NCBI GenBank assembly: GCA_041178405.1
Contig: JBEGVK010000090.1
Span: 1-21,263, forward strand
Direction: 5' to 3'
From: UBA668 sp041178405
Lineage (GTDB): Bacteria; Actinomycetota; Acidimicrobiia; Acidimicrobiales; Ilumatobacteraceae
Length of the DNA: 21,263 bases
Of this stretch, positions 1 through 6,685 are shown one piece after another. The notes under the pieces were generated by a model. That model did no database searches, had not been told where the DNA came from, and saw nothing but the letters and a program-made list of their open reading frames with translations. The position numbers and the translations under genes are program-made. How positions within the stretch are numbered: the stretch's first letter is position 1; each line of letters opens with the position of its first letter.

Positions 1-362
1 GGCAGCTCGGCAACGACAGCACGACCGCCAGCAGTGTGCCGGTGCAGGTGTCAGGGTTGGTATCCGGGGTGACTGCAATCTCAGCCGGCGGCGGCCAGTC
101 GTGTGCGATCCACAATGGGGCCGCCAAGTGCTGGGGGAGCAACAGCAACGGGCGGCTCGGCAACAACAGCACCATCGACAGCAGTGTGCCGGTGCAGGTG
201 TCGGGGTTGGTATCCGGGGTGACTGCAATCTCAGCCGGCCTCCGCCACTCGTGTGCGATCCACGATGGGGCCGCCAAGTGCTGGGGGTGGAACATCCTCG
301 GGCAGCTCGGCGACGGCAGCACCACTGACAGCCCCGTGCCGGTAGCGGTGTCGTGGGTCTCG
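1..362 (+). repeat. 150-bp tandem coding repeat (RCC1 blades)
   Basis: Units begin at 1, 151 and 301 (the third is partial). Bases 31-80 and 181-230 differ at only one position, and 81-142 and 231-292 are also close. The array probably continues left of the window. Differences between copies are concentrated at a few codons that change the amino acid. Confidence 0.9.
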
Positions 363-365
363 TAA
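1..365 (+). CDS. RCC1-repeat protein, C-terminal fragment
   Basis: The open frame runs in from the left edge (first whole codon at 3) and stops at 363-365, so only the C-terminal ~120 residues are present. It consists of RCC1-type beta-propeller blades of exactly 50 residues: each has a VPVQVSGL strand, a GVTAISAG strand, an SCAI turn, the KCWG signature and an LG(N/D) turn. The last blade ends in VAVSWVS just before the stop. In bacteria such arrays occur mainly in secreted or surface proteins and act as binding scaffolds; the specific role here is unknown. Paired Cys residues in each blade (SCAI and KCWG) could form disulfides, which fits an extracellular location. No anchor or sorting motif follows the last blade. 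The family call is firm; function is not. Confidence 0.85.
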   Translation, partial: QLGNDSTTASSVPVQVSGLVSGVTAISAGGGQSCAIHNGAAKCWGSNSNGRLGNNSTIDSSVPVQVSGLVSGVTAISAGLRHSCAIHDGAAKCWGWNILGQLGDGSTTDSPVPVAVSWVS

Positions 366-587
366 CCGTGGTCCCGCTTCTGCCGGATCGTTGCCGTTAC
401 ACCGGTCGCAGCGGCACATGGAGCCGGATGGCGTCGACGTTCACACCGTAGACGGGTAGTGACGAACGGCGTCGTGCTGTCGTGACGACGCTGGCCACGG
501 TGACGTCAGGTCCGTGAGGGCACCCCCGGTCTCGCGTCGTCCGGCTGGAAGCCTCGATTCGACCTGGGGTTGCACGCCGCTCGACAG

Positions 588-1406
588 TCACGCGTCGGGT
601 GGGGTCGGTGCGCTGACGTGTGCGATGGCGATGGCGAGGGCGTGGCCGAGGTTCAGTGAGTCGACGTCGGCGTGCAGCGGAATCCGAACCCTGCGCGTGG
701 CGGCGCTGAGCGTCGCCTCCGTGAGGCCCGGCCCCTCGGCGCCGGCGATCAGCGCGACGCGCGGTGGCGGTGAGAGGTCGAAGATGCAGTCGGCATCACG
801 CCGCGGGGTCAGTGCCCAGGTCTCGAACCCGTGGTCGTGCAAGCGTGTGAGTGGCGCCGGCCAGTCGGAAGCGTGCAGCACCGGAAGGTGCAGCAGCTCG
901 CCCATGCTCACGCGGATGGCACGACGGCTGTAGGCGGTGGCGCAGGTGGGATCGAGCACCATCGCATCGATGCCGAGGGCCCGTGCCGAGCGGGCGATCG
1001 CACCGATGTTCTCCGGATCGTTCGAGCCCTCGAGGACGACGATCCGCTGCGACGCGGCAAGGAGCGAACTCTCGACGGGCTCGTCCGGCAGCGTGCAGGC
1101 GGCGAGCGCACCCCGGTGGAGATCGAAGCCGACGATCTGCTGCATCACCGCATCGTCGGCGACGTACACCGCCGCCCCGGGAAATGCGGCGAGCGTGGCG
1201 GCCAGGCCGTCGGCGCGTCTCGGGGTGAGGAGGAACGACGTGGGCGTGACACGCGAGCCGACCAGCCGCTCGATGACCGGCTGGCTCTCGACGATGGCAA
1301 TGCGGCCGGTGGTGCCGCCCGGTGGCCGATGACGAAGATCGGCGAACTCGGCGATGCGAGGATCTCCGGCCGACTCGATGGTCACCGTCGGTCGCCCCCG
1401 CTGCAT
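588..1406 (-). CDS. SpoU/TrmH-family RNA 2'-O-methyltransferase
   Basis: 272 residues. Predicted SAM-dependent SPOUT enzyme that methylates the ribose 2'-OH of a tRNA or rRNA nucleotide. The three SpoU motifs are visible: motif 1 NPENIGAIARSARALG with the conserved Asn and Arg, motif 2 ALIAGAEGPGL, and motif 3 with IPL followed by SLNLGHALAIAIAH, which forms the trefoil-knot SAM site. The ~100 residues ahead of the catalytic domain look like the small substrate-binding domain of this family. The ATG at 1406 is preferred because a TAGAGT box lies 7 bases upstream, which would make the mRNA leaderless; upstream in-frame codons would read through that box. It is transcribed away from the aminotransferase gene. 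The target nucleotide cannot be told from sequence. Confidence 0.88.
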   Translation of the reverse strand: MQRGRPTVTIESAGDPRIAEFADLRHRPPGGTTGRIAIVESQPVIERLVGSRVTPTSFLLTPRRADGLAATLAAFPGAAVYVADDAVMQQIVGFDLHRGALAACTLPDEPVESSLLAASQRIVVLEGSNDPENIGAIARSARALGIDAMVLDPTCATAYSRRAIRVSMGELLHLPVLHASDWPAPLTRLHDHGFETWALTPRRDADCIFDLSPPPRVALIAGAEGPGLTEATLSAATRRVRIPLHADVDSLNLGHALAIAIAHVSAPTPPDA

Positions 1407-1413
1407 CGCGCCG

Positions 1414-1419
1414 ACTCTA
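1414..1419 (-). promoter_or_regulatory. -10 box of the TrmH-family gene
   Basis: TAGAGT on the minus strand, 7 bases before the ATG at 1406. The transcript would start at or next to the start codon (leaderless). No clear -35. Confidence 0.5.
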
Positions 1420-1502
1420 CGGTGGTCACCGGCGACCGCGAACTGCCGGTGAACAGCTCGCGACACTGCGGCGACCCCGGCCGGATGCGTCGTCGGTGGT
1501 GC

Positions 1503-1508
1503 GATACT
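1503..1508 (+). promoter_or_regulatory. -10 box of the aminotransferase gene
   Basis: GATACT, 7 bases before the ATG at 1516, with no Shine-Dalgarno sequence; predicted leaderless. Together with the box at 1414-1419 it forms a compact divergent promoter. Confidence 0.45.
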
Positions 1509-1515
1509 GGCGTCG

Positions 1516-2781
1516 ATGACTGCTCTGCACGACCACGCTGTCGGCTCACCGGCCGACAACTTCCGCCGGTACTCGTTCACGCCGCCAGCGCTGGGCGCGC
1601 CCGCATTCCCGACGATCGTCGACGGCCAGGGCTCGTACCTCATCACGTCAGAGGGCCGGCGCATCCTCGACGGTGCAGCCGGTGCCATCGTCGGCAACAT
1701 CGGATGGGGCCGCACCGAGGTGGCCGAGGCGGCGGCACGGGTGATGCCGATGGGCTATGTGGTGCCGCTGTGGGCGACGCCGTCGCGTCTCGCGCTGATC
1801 GACGAACTCACCCAGCACTGGCTGCCCGAGGGGTTCGACCACGTGTTCTTCACCAGTGGCGGCAGCGAGAGCACCGACTCGGCACTGCGCCTCGCCCGCG
1901 CCTACCAGGTGGCCAAGGGCCGGCCCGATCGGTGGAAGATCATCGGCCGCCACCCCAGCTACCACGGCATGACCCTCGGCACGATGGCGGCGGCCAGTCA
2001 CCTCGGACGGCAGAAGGGCTACGAGCCGATGCTGCTGCCGTTCCCGAAGGTGCCGTGGGACGACGCTGAGCAGGTGGCCAAGGTCTTCGAGCAGGAGGAC
2101 CCCGCCACGATCGCCGGGTTCATCGCCGAGCCGATGACGGGCGCCGCGGGCGCGTGTCTCACCGCCAGCGACGAGTACTGGCAGACGGTCACCGACCTGT
2201 GCCGCGAGCACGACGTGGTGCTGATCGCCGACGAGGTGATGACCGGCTACGGCCGCACCGGCCGCAACTTCGGCCACCAGCACTTCCCGTTCGAACCCGA
2301 CGTGATCGTCGGCGGCAAGGGACTCGGCGGCGGGTACGTGCCACTCGGTGCCGTCGCCGCACACGACCGCATCGCCGAGCCACTGGTGGGCTCGGGGTTC
2401 ATGTACTTCACCTTCACGGGCAACGACGCCGCCTGTGCAGCGGGGGCGAAGGTGCTCGAGATCGTGCGCCGCGAGCAGCTGGTGCAGCGCAGCGCATCGA
2501 TGGGCGAGGTGCTGGGCAGTCGCCTGCGCGCCGCGCTGGGCGACCATCCGTCGGTGGTCGAGATCCGCGGCCGCGGCCTGTTCTACGGCATCGAGATCAC
2601 CGTCAGCCGCGATGCCGTGGTGGGCGCCGCACTCGAGCGCGACCTGTGGGTGTACCCGGCCGGCTCGGGACCCGTCGCCGACGCCGTGATGGTGGCACCG
2701 CAGTTCGGTGTCAGCGAGGGCGAGATCGACCAGCTGGTCGACACGCTGCGCTCGGCACTCGACGCAGCCAGCGGCCTGTGA
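1516..2781 (+). CDS. class III PLP-dependent aminotransferase
   Basis: 421 residues, usual length for fold-type I class III aminotransferases. Motifs in order: FFTSGGSESTDSALRLAR (cofactor phosphate and dimer region, ~111-128), HPSYHGMTLGT (~146-156), IAEPMTGAAG (~203-212), IADEVMTGYGRTG with the pyridine-binding Asp239, and IVGGKGLGGGYVPLGA with the PLP-binding Lys268, then FTFTGND (~292-298). The family transfers amino groups between omega-amino acids, diamines or ketoacids and pyruvate or 2-oxoglutarate; substrate specificity is not readable here. The next gene overlaps its stop codon, so the two are probably co-translated. Start chosen from the GATACT box and the beginning of family-like sequence. 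Confidence 0.9.
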   Translation: MTALHDHAVGSPADNFRRYSFTPPALGAPAFPTIVDGQGSYLITSEGRRILDGAAGAIVGNIGWGRTEVAEAAARVMPMGYVVPLWATPSRLALIDELTQHWLPEGFDHVFFTSGGSESTDSALRLARAYQVAKGRPDRWKIIGRHPSYHGMTLGTMAAASHLGRQKGYEPMLLPFPKVPWDDAEQVAKVFEQEDPATIAGFIAEPMTGAAGACLTASDEYWQTVTDLCREHDVVLIADEVMTGYGRTGRNFGHQHFPFEPDVIVGGKGLGGGYVPLGAVAAHDRIAEPLVGSGFMYFTFTGNDAACAAGAKVLEIVRREQLVQRSASMGEVLGSRLRAALGDHPSVVEIRGRGLFYGIEITVSRDAVVGAALERDLWVYPAGSGPVADAVMVAPQFGVSEGEIDQLVDTLRSALDAASGL

Positions 2782-3584
2782 CGCAGATGTCGCCCGACCA
2801 CGAACTGCACGACCTGCTGGCGGCCACGCGGCATCCGCAGCGACTGGTCGCACTCGATGCGGTGCACAACTTCCGCGACCTCGGTGGCTACCCCACCGCC
2901 GACGGACGCTCGATCCGCTGGCGGACGCTGTTCCGCGCCGACGGGCTGTACCGGCTGACGACCGCCGACCTCGAGGTGGTGCGCGGCCTCGGCCTGCGCA
3001 CGGTGATCGACCTGCGCACCGAGCAGGAGATCACCAACTACGGACGCTTCCCGCTCGAGTACCACCCGATCACCTTCCACCATGTGCCGGTGATCGACTC
3101 CACCTGGCACGGCCTCGAGCGCGACGAGATCGCCACCCGCGAGCCGGCGGACTTCCTCGAGTGGGCGTATCTCGACATGCTCGACGGGACACCCGACCGG
3201 TTCGCCCGCGCCTTCAGCCACCTGTGCGAGGCCGAGGTACTGCCGGCGGTGTTCCACTGCGCCGCGGGCAAGGACCGCACCGGCGTGCTGTCGATGATGG
3301 TGCTCGGCGCACTGGGCGTACCCGACGAGATCATCGTCGCCGACTATGCGCTCACCTCAGAGGCAACCGACCGGATGCGCGAGTGGGCGCGCCGTTCGGC
3401 ACCCGAGCTGAGCAAGCGGCTCGACGACGCACCGGCATCGTTCCTCGCCTCGGTGCCCGAGGCGATGCGCCGCATCATCGCCACGGTGAACGGGCGACAC
3501 GGATCGATCCGCGGCATGGTGCGCGACTTCGGTGTCACCGATGCCGAGGTCGACCACCTCGCGTCGGTGCTGCTCGACGGCTGA
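2778..3584 (+). CDS. tyrosine-protein phosphatase-like protein (Y_phosphatase3 type)
   Basis: 268 residues from GTG 2778, which overlaps the aminotransferase TGA as GTGA; ATG 2787 is an equally possible start. The N-terminal HNFRDLGGY signature (~30-38) and the P-loop HCAAGKDRTG (CX5R; Cys161, Arg167 from the GTG) are those of bacterial phosphatases of the Y_phosphatase3/lipid phosphatase group. Lys165 and Asp166 inside the loop resemble the MptpB/lipid-phosphatase version rather than classical PTPs. Catalysis would go through a phospho-cysteine intermediate on a phosphotyrosine, phosphoserine or phosphoinositide substrate. No signal peptide. Why it is coupled to an aminotransferase is not known. 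Family firm, substrate open. Confidence 0.87.
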   Translation: MTQMSPDHELHDLLAATRHPQRLVALDAVHNFRDLGGYPTADGRSIRWRTLFRADGLYRLTTADLEVVRGLGLRTVIDLRTEQEITNYGRFPLEYHPITFHHVPVIDSTWHGLERDEIATREPADFLEWAYLDMLDGTPDRFARAFSHLCEAEVLPAVFHCAAGKDRTGVLSMMVLGALGVPDEIIVADYALTSEATDRMREWARRSAPELSKRLDDAPASFLASVPEAMRRIIATVNGRHGSIRGMVRDFGVTDAEVDHLASVLLDG

Positions 3585-3625
3585 CGAGCGACGACCGGCG
3601 CAACACGGCACGCAGGCACGGGGGT

Positions 3626-3631
3626 TACGCT
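3626..3631 (+). promoter_or_regulatory. -10 box of the S51-like gene
   Basis: TACGCT, 6 bases before the ATG at 3638; predicted leaderless. It makes the gene independent of the aminotransferase-phosphatase pair. Confidence 0.5.
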
Positions 3632-3637
3632 CGGGCC

Positions 3638-4261
3638 ATGACCGGCATCGTGGCATTGCAGGGCGGCGGACCGTTCACCGCGAACGACGACCTCGACCGG
3701 CGCCTGATCAGTGCCGCTCACGCCACGTCGGTGGTGGTGCTGCCGACCGCCGACGCCTACGAGCATCCCGAGCGCCTCGTCGCTGCGGCAATGACGTGGG
3801 GCGAGCGGATGGGCGTCGACATCGAGGCGCTGATGGTGCTGCGACGCGGCGAGGCACTCGAGGCATCGGCGGCAAGGTCGCTCGACGGTGCACGGGCGGT
3901 GTGGCTGGTGGGCGACCAGCCGATGCACCTGCGCTCAGTGCTGAAGGACACCCCGCTGTACGACGCGATCCGAGCGGTGCTGTCGGCCGGTGGCGTGGTG
4001 ACGGCGGTGGCGGGCAGCGCGGCCGCACTGTGCGATCCGATGGTGGATCAGCGCGGTGGCGCCTTCACCCTGGGCCTCGGACTCATCCCCGGCCTCGCAC
4101 TGGTGACCGAGGCCGAGCGCTGGTCGCCCGAGCGCCTGCATCGCACCCGCAAGCTCGCCAACACGGCATTCGCCGTGCTGCGCACCGGCGACGCGCTGGT
4201 GCGTTCGGGAACGGCGTGGGAGACGGTCGGCCAGCCCGAAGTGCACGGCGACCTGCCCTGA
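3638..4261 (+). CDS. S51 peptidase / class I glutamine amidotransferase-like protein
   Basis: 207 residues. The N-terminal VALQGGGPF and VVVLPTADAYEHPERL, the central VWLVGDQPMHLRSVLKDTP, and GGVVTAVAGSAAALCDPM with a candidate nucleophile Ser127 in the elbow follow the plan of the cyanophycinase/dipeptidase E superfamily. The GLGLIPGLAL strand is also present. In active members the segment after it normally contains the catalytic His in a PHF-like motif; here it reads ALVTEAERW, without His, so activity is doubtful. No signal peptide or membrane segment. Many actinobacterial members of this group have no assigned substrate. Start chosen by the TACGCT box 6 bases upstream. Confidence 0.75.
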   Translation: MTGIVALQGGGPFTANDDLDRRLISAAHATSVVVLPTADAYEHPERLVAAAMTWGERMGVDIEALMVLRRGEALEASAARSLDGARAVWLVGDQPMHLRSVLKDTPLYDAIRAVLSAGGVVTAVAGSAAALCDPMVDQRGGAFTLGLGLIPGLALVTEAERWSPERLHRTRKLANTAFAVLRTGDALVRSGTAWETVGQPEVHGDLP

Positions 4262-4295
4262 CAGGCCCGAGCGGCCGCACGATGCGGCGAGCCGA

Positions 4296-5000
4296 CTAGG
4301 CGGCGGGAGTGACCGAGACGATGTCGACCACGAAGGTGATCGCATCGCCCGGCCTGATGACGTCGCCCGAGCCGACGTCGCCGTAGGCGAGGCTGGCGGG
4401 GATGTCGAGCTGGTACTGGCCGCCGGCCTGCACCCCGACGAGGCCATCGGTCCATCCCTGGATCAGCGAGGTGACCCCGAGGGTGACGGGGAACGCCGAG
4501 CCGCGGTCGTAGCTGTTGTCGAACTCGACACCGTCGGCAGAGCGCACACCGACGTAGTGCACCAGCAACTCGTCGCAGGTCTTGGCGGCGGGGCCCGTAC
4601 CGTCCTTCAGCGTCGTCACCTGCAACTCGGTGGGAATCGCGGCGGGAATCTGCACGGCCGGCTTCGCATAGGCGATCGTGGTGGTGGGAGCCGGGGTGGA
4701 GGCGGGCGCCGCCGAGCCCGGCACGGTGGTGCTGGTCGGGCATGTGGGCGCAGGATCGGAGACGACGGTGGTGTCGCCCGGTGCGGTGGTGTCGATGGTG
4801 ACAGCAGTGCCGGTGCTGCTCTCGGGGCTGTCGTCGCCACCGACGAAATAGACGGCAGCCACGACGCCAACGACGAGCAGGACGACGATCGAGGTGCGCA
4901 TGCCGACCCGCTTCGACTTGCGCACGCGCGCCTCACGGGCGAGCTGCTCGAGTCGAGCCTGGCGGTTGGCCTTCTGTCGTTCGCGCTTTGCAGTTCCCAC
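4296..5000 (-). CDS. membrane-anchored FKBP-type peptidyl-prolyl isomerase
   Basis: 234 residues. A basic cytoplasmic N-terminus (1-34, rich in Arg/Lys) is followed by one membrane segment (~36-54), a low-complexity Ser/Thr/Pro/Ala linker (~57-110), then a complete FKBP domain (~125-232). FKBP12-equivalent pocket residues are visible: Tyr149, Phe160-Asp161, Phe170, Ile180, Trp183, Tyr206 and Phe223. It should catalyse cis-trans isomerisation of prolyl bonds in exported proteins, on the outer face of the membrane. The start is GTG 5000, with TAACCT 9 bases upstream. It reads convergently with the S51-like gene; the short spacer between them holds only a weak GCCGC/GCGGC hairpin (4273-4287). 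Confidence 0.92.
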   Translation of the reverse strand: MGTAKRERQKANRQARLEQLAREARVRKSKRVGMRTSIVVLLVVGVVAAVYFVGGDDSPESSTGTAVTIDTTAPGDTTVVSDPAPTCPTSTTVPGSAAPASTPAPTTTIAYAKPAVQIPAAIPTELQVTTLKDGTGPAAKTCDELLVHYVGVRSADGVEFDNSYDRGSAFPVTLGVTSLIQGWTDGLVGVQAGGQYQLDIPASLAYGDVGSGDVIRPGDAITFVVDIVSVTPAA

Positions 5001-5009
5001 GAAGACGGA

Positions 5010-5015
5010 AGGTTA
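5010..5015 (-). promoter_or_regulatory. -10 box of the FKBP gene
   Basis: TAACCT on the minus strand, 9 bases before GTG 5000. Leaderless or a leader of about 2-3 bases. Confidence 0.45.
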
Positions 5016-5063
5016 CCGGAGTGACGCACCGACCTGCCGACCGGCATCCCGGCCGACAGCACG

Positions 5064-5118
5064 GGCCACCATGCACAGGCCACCATGCACAGGCCACCAT
5101 GCACGGCCGTCATGTACG
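5064..5118. repeat. 14-bp tandem repeat (3 exact, 1 decayed)
   Basis: Unit GGCCACCATGCACA begins at 5064, 5078 and 5092 (the third lacks the last base match). A fourth copy at 5105 matches at 10 of 14 positions. It lies in the 296-bp spacer between the two minus-strand genes, upstream of the FKBP promoter (5010-5015). No coding sense is supported. Confidence 0.85.
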
Positions 5119-5137
5119 GCCGGGGAGACGTACTGAT

Positions 5138-5164
5138 GATCACCGTTGAGTTCGACGGGTGATC
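5138..5164. repeat. inverted repeat GATCACC / GGTGATC
   Basis: Perfect 7-bp arms at 5138-5144 and 5158-5164 around a 13-base loop. It could be a hairpin in the 3' end of the metalloprotease mRNA or a protein-binding site. No T-tract follows on either strand. Confidence 0.5.
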
Positions 5165-5178
5165 GGCCGATGCACACC

Positions 5179-5201
5179 CTGCGGGCGGGAGAGGCCCGCG
5201 G
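5179..5201 (-). terminator. possible hairpin terminator after the metalloprotease gene
   Basis: GCGGGC (5181-5186) pairs with GCCCGC (5194-5199) around a 7-base loop, extendable by one wobble and one GC pair. It sits about 100 bases past the stop of the minus-strand metalloprotease gene. No T-run, so only a weak call. Confidence 0.25.
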
Positions 5202-5296
5202 TGATGACCTGCCGCCTGGCGACGGGTCACGCGCACCGGGAGCCGGGTGCGGCACGCGCCGTGCCCGGCCCCGCTGCGCGTCGAACGCCGCGCCGG

Positions 5297-5908
5297 TCAA
5301 TCCCCGTCGAGATCGACGTCGTCGGCGCCGTCACCAGGTGCGGCATCGCCGCGAGCATCACCGTCGACCGGGTGCTCGGACTTCGCCATCAGGTAGCCGA
5401 TCGCCCGCTCCATCTTCGGGTACCGGTTGGCCAGCTCCCAGAACTCGGCACCATGGTGCGGGACGACGAGATGGCACAGCTCGTGCATGATGACCGAGTC
5501 GACCACCCAGTCGGGAAACGGCGCCAGCCGCGTGCTGATGGCAATCGTTCGACGCTCGGGCGAGCAGCTGCCCCACCGCGCCGTCATCGAGTCGCTCCAC
5601 GACACCTGCGCCGGAGTCGGCAGCCCGTAGGTCGACGCGAGGCGCGCCGCGCGGCGCGGCAGGTCGAGACGCTCGGCCCGCGTCCGGCGCCGGAAGCTCT
5701 CGGTCATCTGCTCGACCCAACGACGCTCATCGGCCCGCGACATCCAGCCGGGCACGGACACACGGAGCACGCTGCCGCGCAACTGGGCCCCGACCGTGCG
5801 CTTGCGCCGTGCCGATCGCACCACCTCGACGGTGAACGCGTCGCCGTGCTGCCGCACGCTGTCGGTCGGCCCGCCCTCGAGACGATCGTCGTTGCCGGGT
5901 ACAGCCAC
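5297..5908 (-). CDS. YgjP-like (DUF45) zinc metalloprotease
   Basis: 203 residues from GTG 5908. The zinc site is MHELCHLVVPHHGAEFW: His142, Glu143, His146 and a third ligand, most likely His152, as in the YgjP/WLM-like HExxH proteins. Upstream are the family's RWGSCS motif (~111-116) and the conserved TIAISTRL (~121-128). The C-terminal ~25 residues are acidic and low in complexity. Members are predicted cytoplasmic peptidases, and several sit next to helicase or restriction genes, but no such partner is here. An in-frame GTG at 5929 would add 7 residues but lies upstream of the TACCCT box (5916-5921), so the leaderless GTG at 5908 is preferred. Confidence 0.85.
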   Translation of the reverse strand: MAVPGNDDRLEGGPTDSVRQHGDAFTVEVVRSARRKRTVGAQLRGSVLRVSVPGWMSRADERRWVEQMTESFRRRTRAERLDLPRRAARLASTYGLPTPAQVSWSDSMTARWGSCSPERRTIAISTRLAPFPDWVVDSVIMHELCHLVVPHHGAEFWELANRYPKMERAIGYLMAKSEHPVDGDARGDAAPGDGADDVDLDGD

Positions 5909-5915
5909 CGCGGCG

Positions 5916-5921
5916 AGGGTA
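5916..5921 (-). promoter_or_regulatory. -10 box of the metalloprotease gene
   Basis: TACCCT on the minus strand, 7 bases before GTG 5908. Its presence inside the longer open frame decides the start. It is only 18 bases from the divergent moaD-like -10. Confidence 0.45.
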
Positions 5922-5939
5922 CCCGGCACAGCCGACCAC

Positions 5940-5945
5940 TACGCT
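5940..5945 (+). promoter_or_regulatory. -10 box of the moaD-like / rsiG-like operon
   Basis: TACGCT, 6 bases before ATG 5952; the same box and spacing as at 3626-3631. Confidence 0.5.
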
Positions 5946-5951
5946 GTGCCC

Positions 5952-6188
5952 ATGGCGGTGCTCCGACTGTTCGCCTCAGCCCGCGAGGCAGCCGGCGTGC
6001 AGCAGGCACGGTTCGAGGGCGTCACGGTTGGCGACGTCCTGCAGCAGGCGATCGCTGCCTACGGCAACCCGTTCCGCGAGGTGCTGGCCAGCTGCCGGGT
6101 ATGGGTGAATGGCGAGCCAGCAGAACCCGGCGATCATGTGGCGGCCGATGACGAGGTGGCGGTGCTCCCGCCGGTGAGTGGAGGATGA
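5952..6188 (+). CDS. MoaD/ThiS-family sulfur carrier protein
   Basis: 78 residues with a beta-grasp (ubiquitin-like) pattern: VLRLFASAREAAG at the N-terminus, VTVGDVLQQAI, CRVWVNGEPAE, then DDEVAVLPPVSGG ending exactly in the Gly-Gly that is adenylated and thiocarboxylated in MoaD. The likely role is the small subunit of molybdopterin synthase or another sulfur-transfer system; a MoaE or MoeB partner is not in the window. The final Ser-Gly-Gly codons contain the Shine-Dalgarno sequence of the next gene. Predicted leaderless from the TACGCT box. Confidence 0.85.
   Translation: MAVLRLFASAREAAGVQQARFEGVTVGDVLQQAIAAYGNPFREVLASCRVWVNGEPAEPGDHVAADDEVAVLPPVSGG
6180..6184 (+). promoter_or_regulatory. 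Shine-Dalgarno GGAGG deciding the rsiG-like start
   Basis: GGAGG lies in the last two Gly codons of the moaD-like gene. It touches ATG 6185 (no spacer) but is 6 bases from ATG 6191, so 6191 is the better start. Confidence 0.65.
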
Positions 6189-6190
6189 CG

Positions 6191-6679
6191 ATGACGGACG
6201 ATCCGAAAGACCTGTCGCTTGCCGACCTGCGCTCGCTGCGCGCCGAACTGCAGCGAAGCGATGATGTCGTCAGCTATGTGCGTCGACTCGCGCAGGTGCG
6301 GCTCGACCTGGTGCGAGCCGAGCGGGCGCGCCGCAGTGGCGGCGAGGCGTCGGGCGACATCACGGGCGAGCTCTCCACCATCCTCAGCTCGCACCTCGTC
6401 GGCGGCACGGCCCGTCCGCCGCGGCCCGCCGACGACTTCAGCGGCCACCCGCTCGCACTCGAACTCGACTCGCTGTGTGCCGCAGCGGGCGGTACCGAGA
6501 TCGGCGACCTCGACGACGGCGAGCTCGCCGAGTACGAGCAGCGTCTTGCCGAGTGGGAGTCGCAGCGCTCGTCGGAGCGCAAGGCCCTCTTCGAGCGCAT
6601 CGACGCGCTGAGCGCCGAGCTGGTGCGCCGCTATCGCGACGGCGAGGCCGATCCCGCAAGCCTGCTCGCCGACGACTGA
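6191..6679 (+). CDS. rsiG: RsiG-like anti-sigma factor, candidate c-di-GMP sensor
   Basis: 162 residues from ATG 6191; ATG 6185 would overlap the moaD stop. The N-terminal helix carries DLSLADLRSLRAEL and then a near copy of the RsiG c-di-GMP motif E(X)3S(X)2R(X)3Q(X)3D, as Asp24, Ser28, Arg31, Gln35, Asp39. A second long helix near the C-terminus has Glu123, Ser127, Arg130, Phe134, Asp138, i.e. the same spacing with Phe in the Gln position. In Streptomyces, RsiG uses two such helices in an antiparallel coiled coil to bind a c-di-GMP dimer and hold sigma WhiG. Here each copy has one substitution (Asp for Glu, Phe for Gln). No transmembrane segment. No sigma gene is in the window, so the partner is unknown. 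Co-translated with the moaD-like gene. Confidence 0.75.
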   Translation: MTDDPKDLSLADLRSLRAELQRSDDVVSYVRRLAQVRLDLVRAERARRSGGEASGDITGELSTILSSHLVGGTARPPRPADDFSGHPLALELDSLCAAAGGTEIGDLDDGELAEYEQRLAEWESQRSSERKALFERIDALSAELVRRYRDGEADPASLLADD

Positions 6680-6685
6680 CCGGCG

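Noticed and set aside
1..365. Diversity-generating retroelement target in the RCC1 repeats
   Set aside because: Changes between copies are not limited to template adenines, and no reverse transcriptase or template repeat is visible.
366..587. Possible gene between the RCC1 fragment and the methyltransferase
   Set aside because: Only a short minus-strand frame is present, with no promoter box, SD or recognisable protein; I see nothing functional in this spacer.
5064..5118. CRISPR array
   Set aside because: Units are directly adjacent, 14 bp long, with no spacers.
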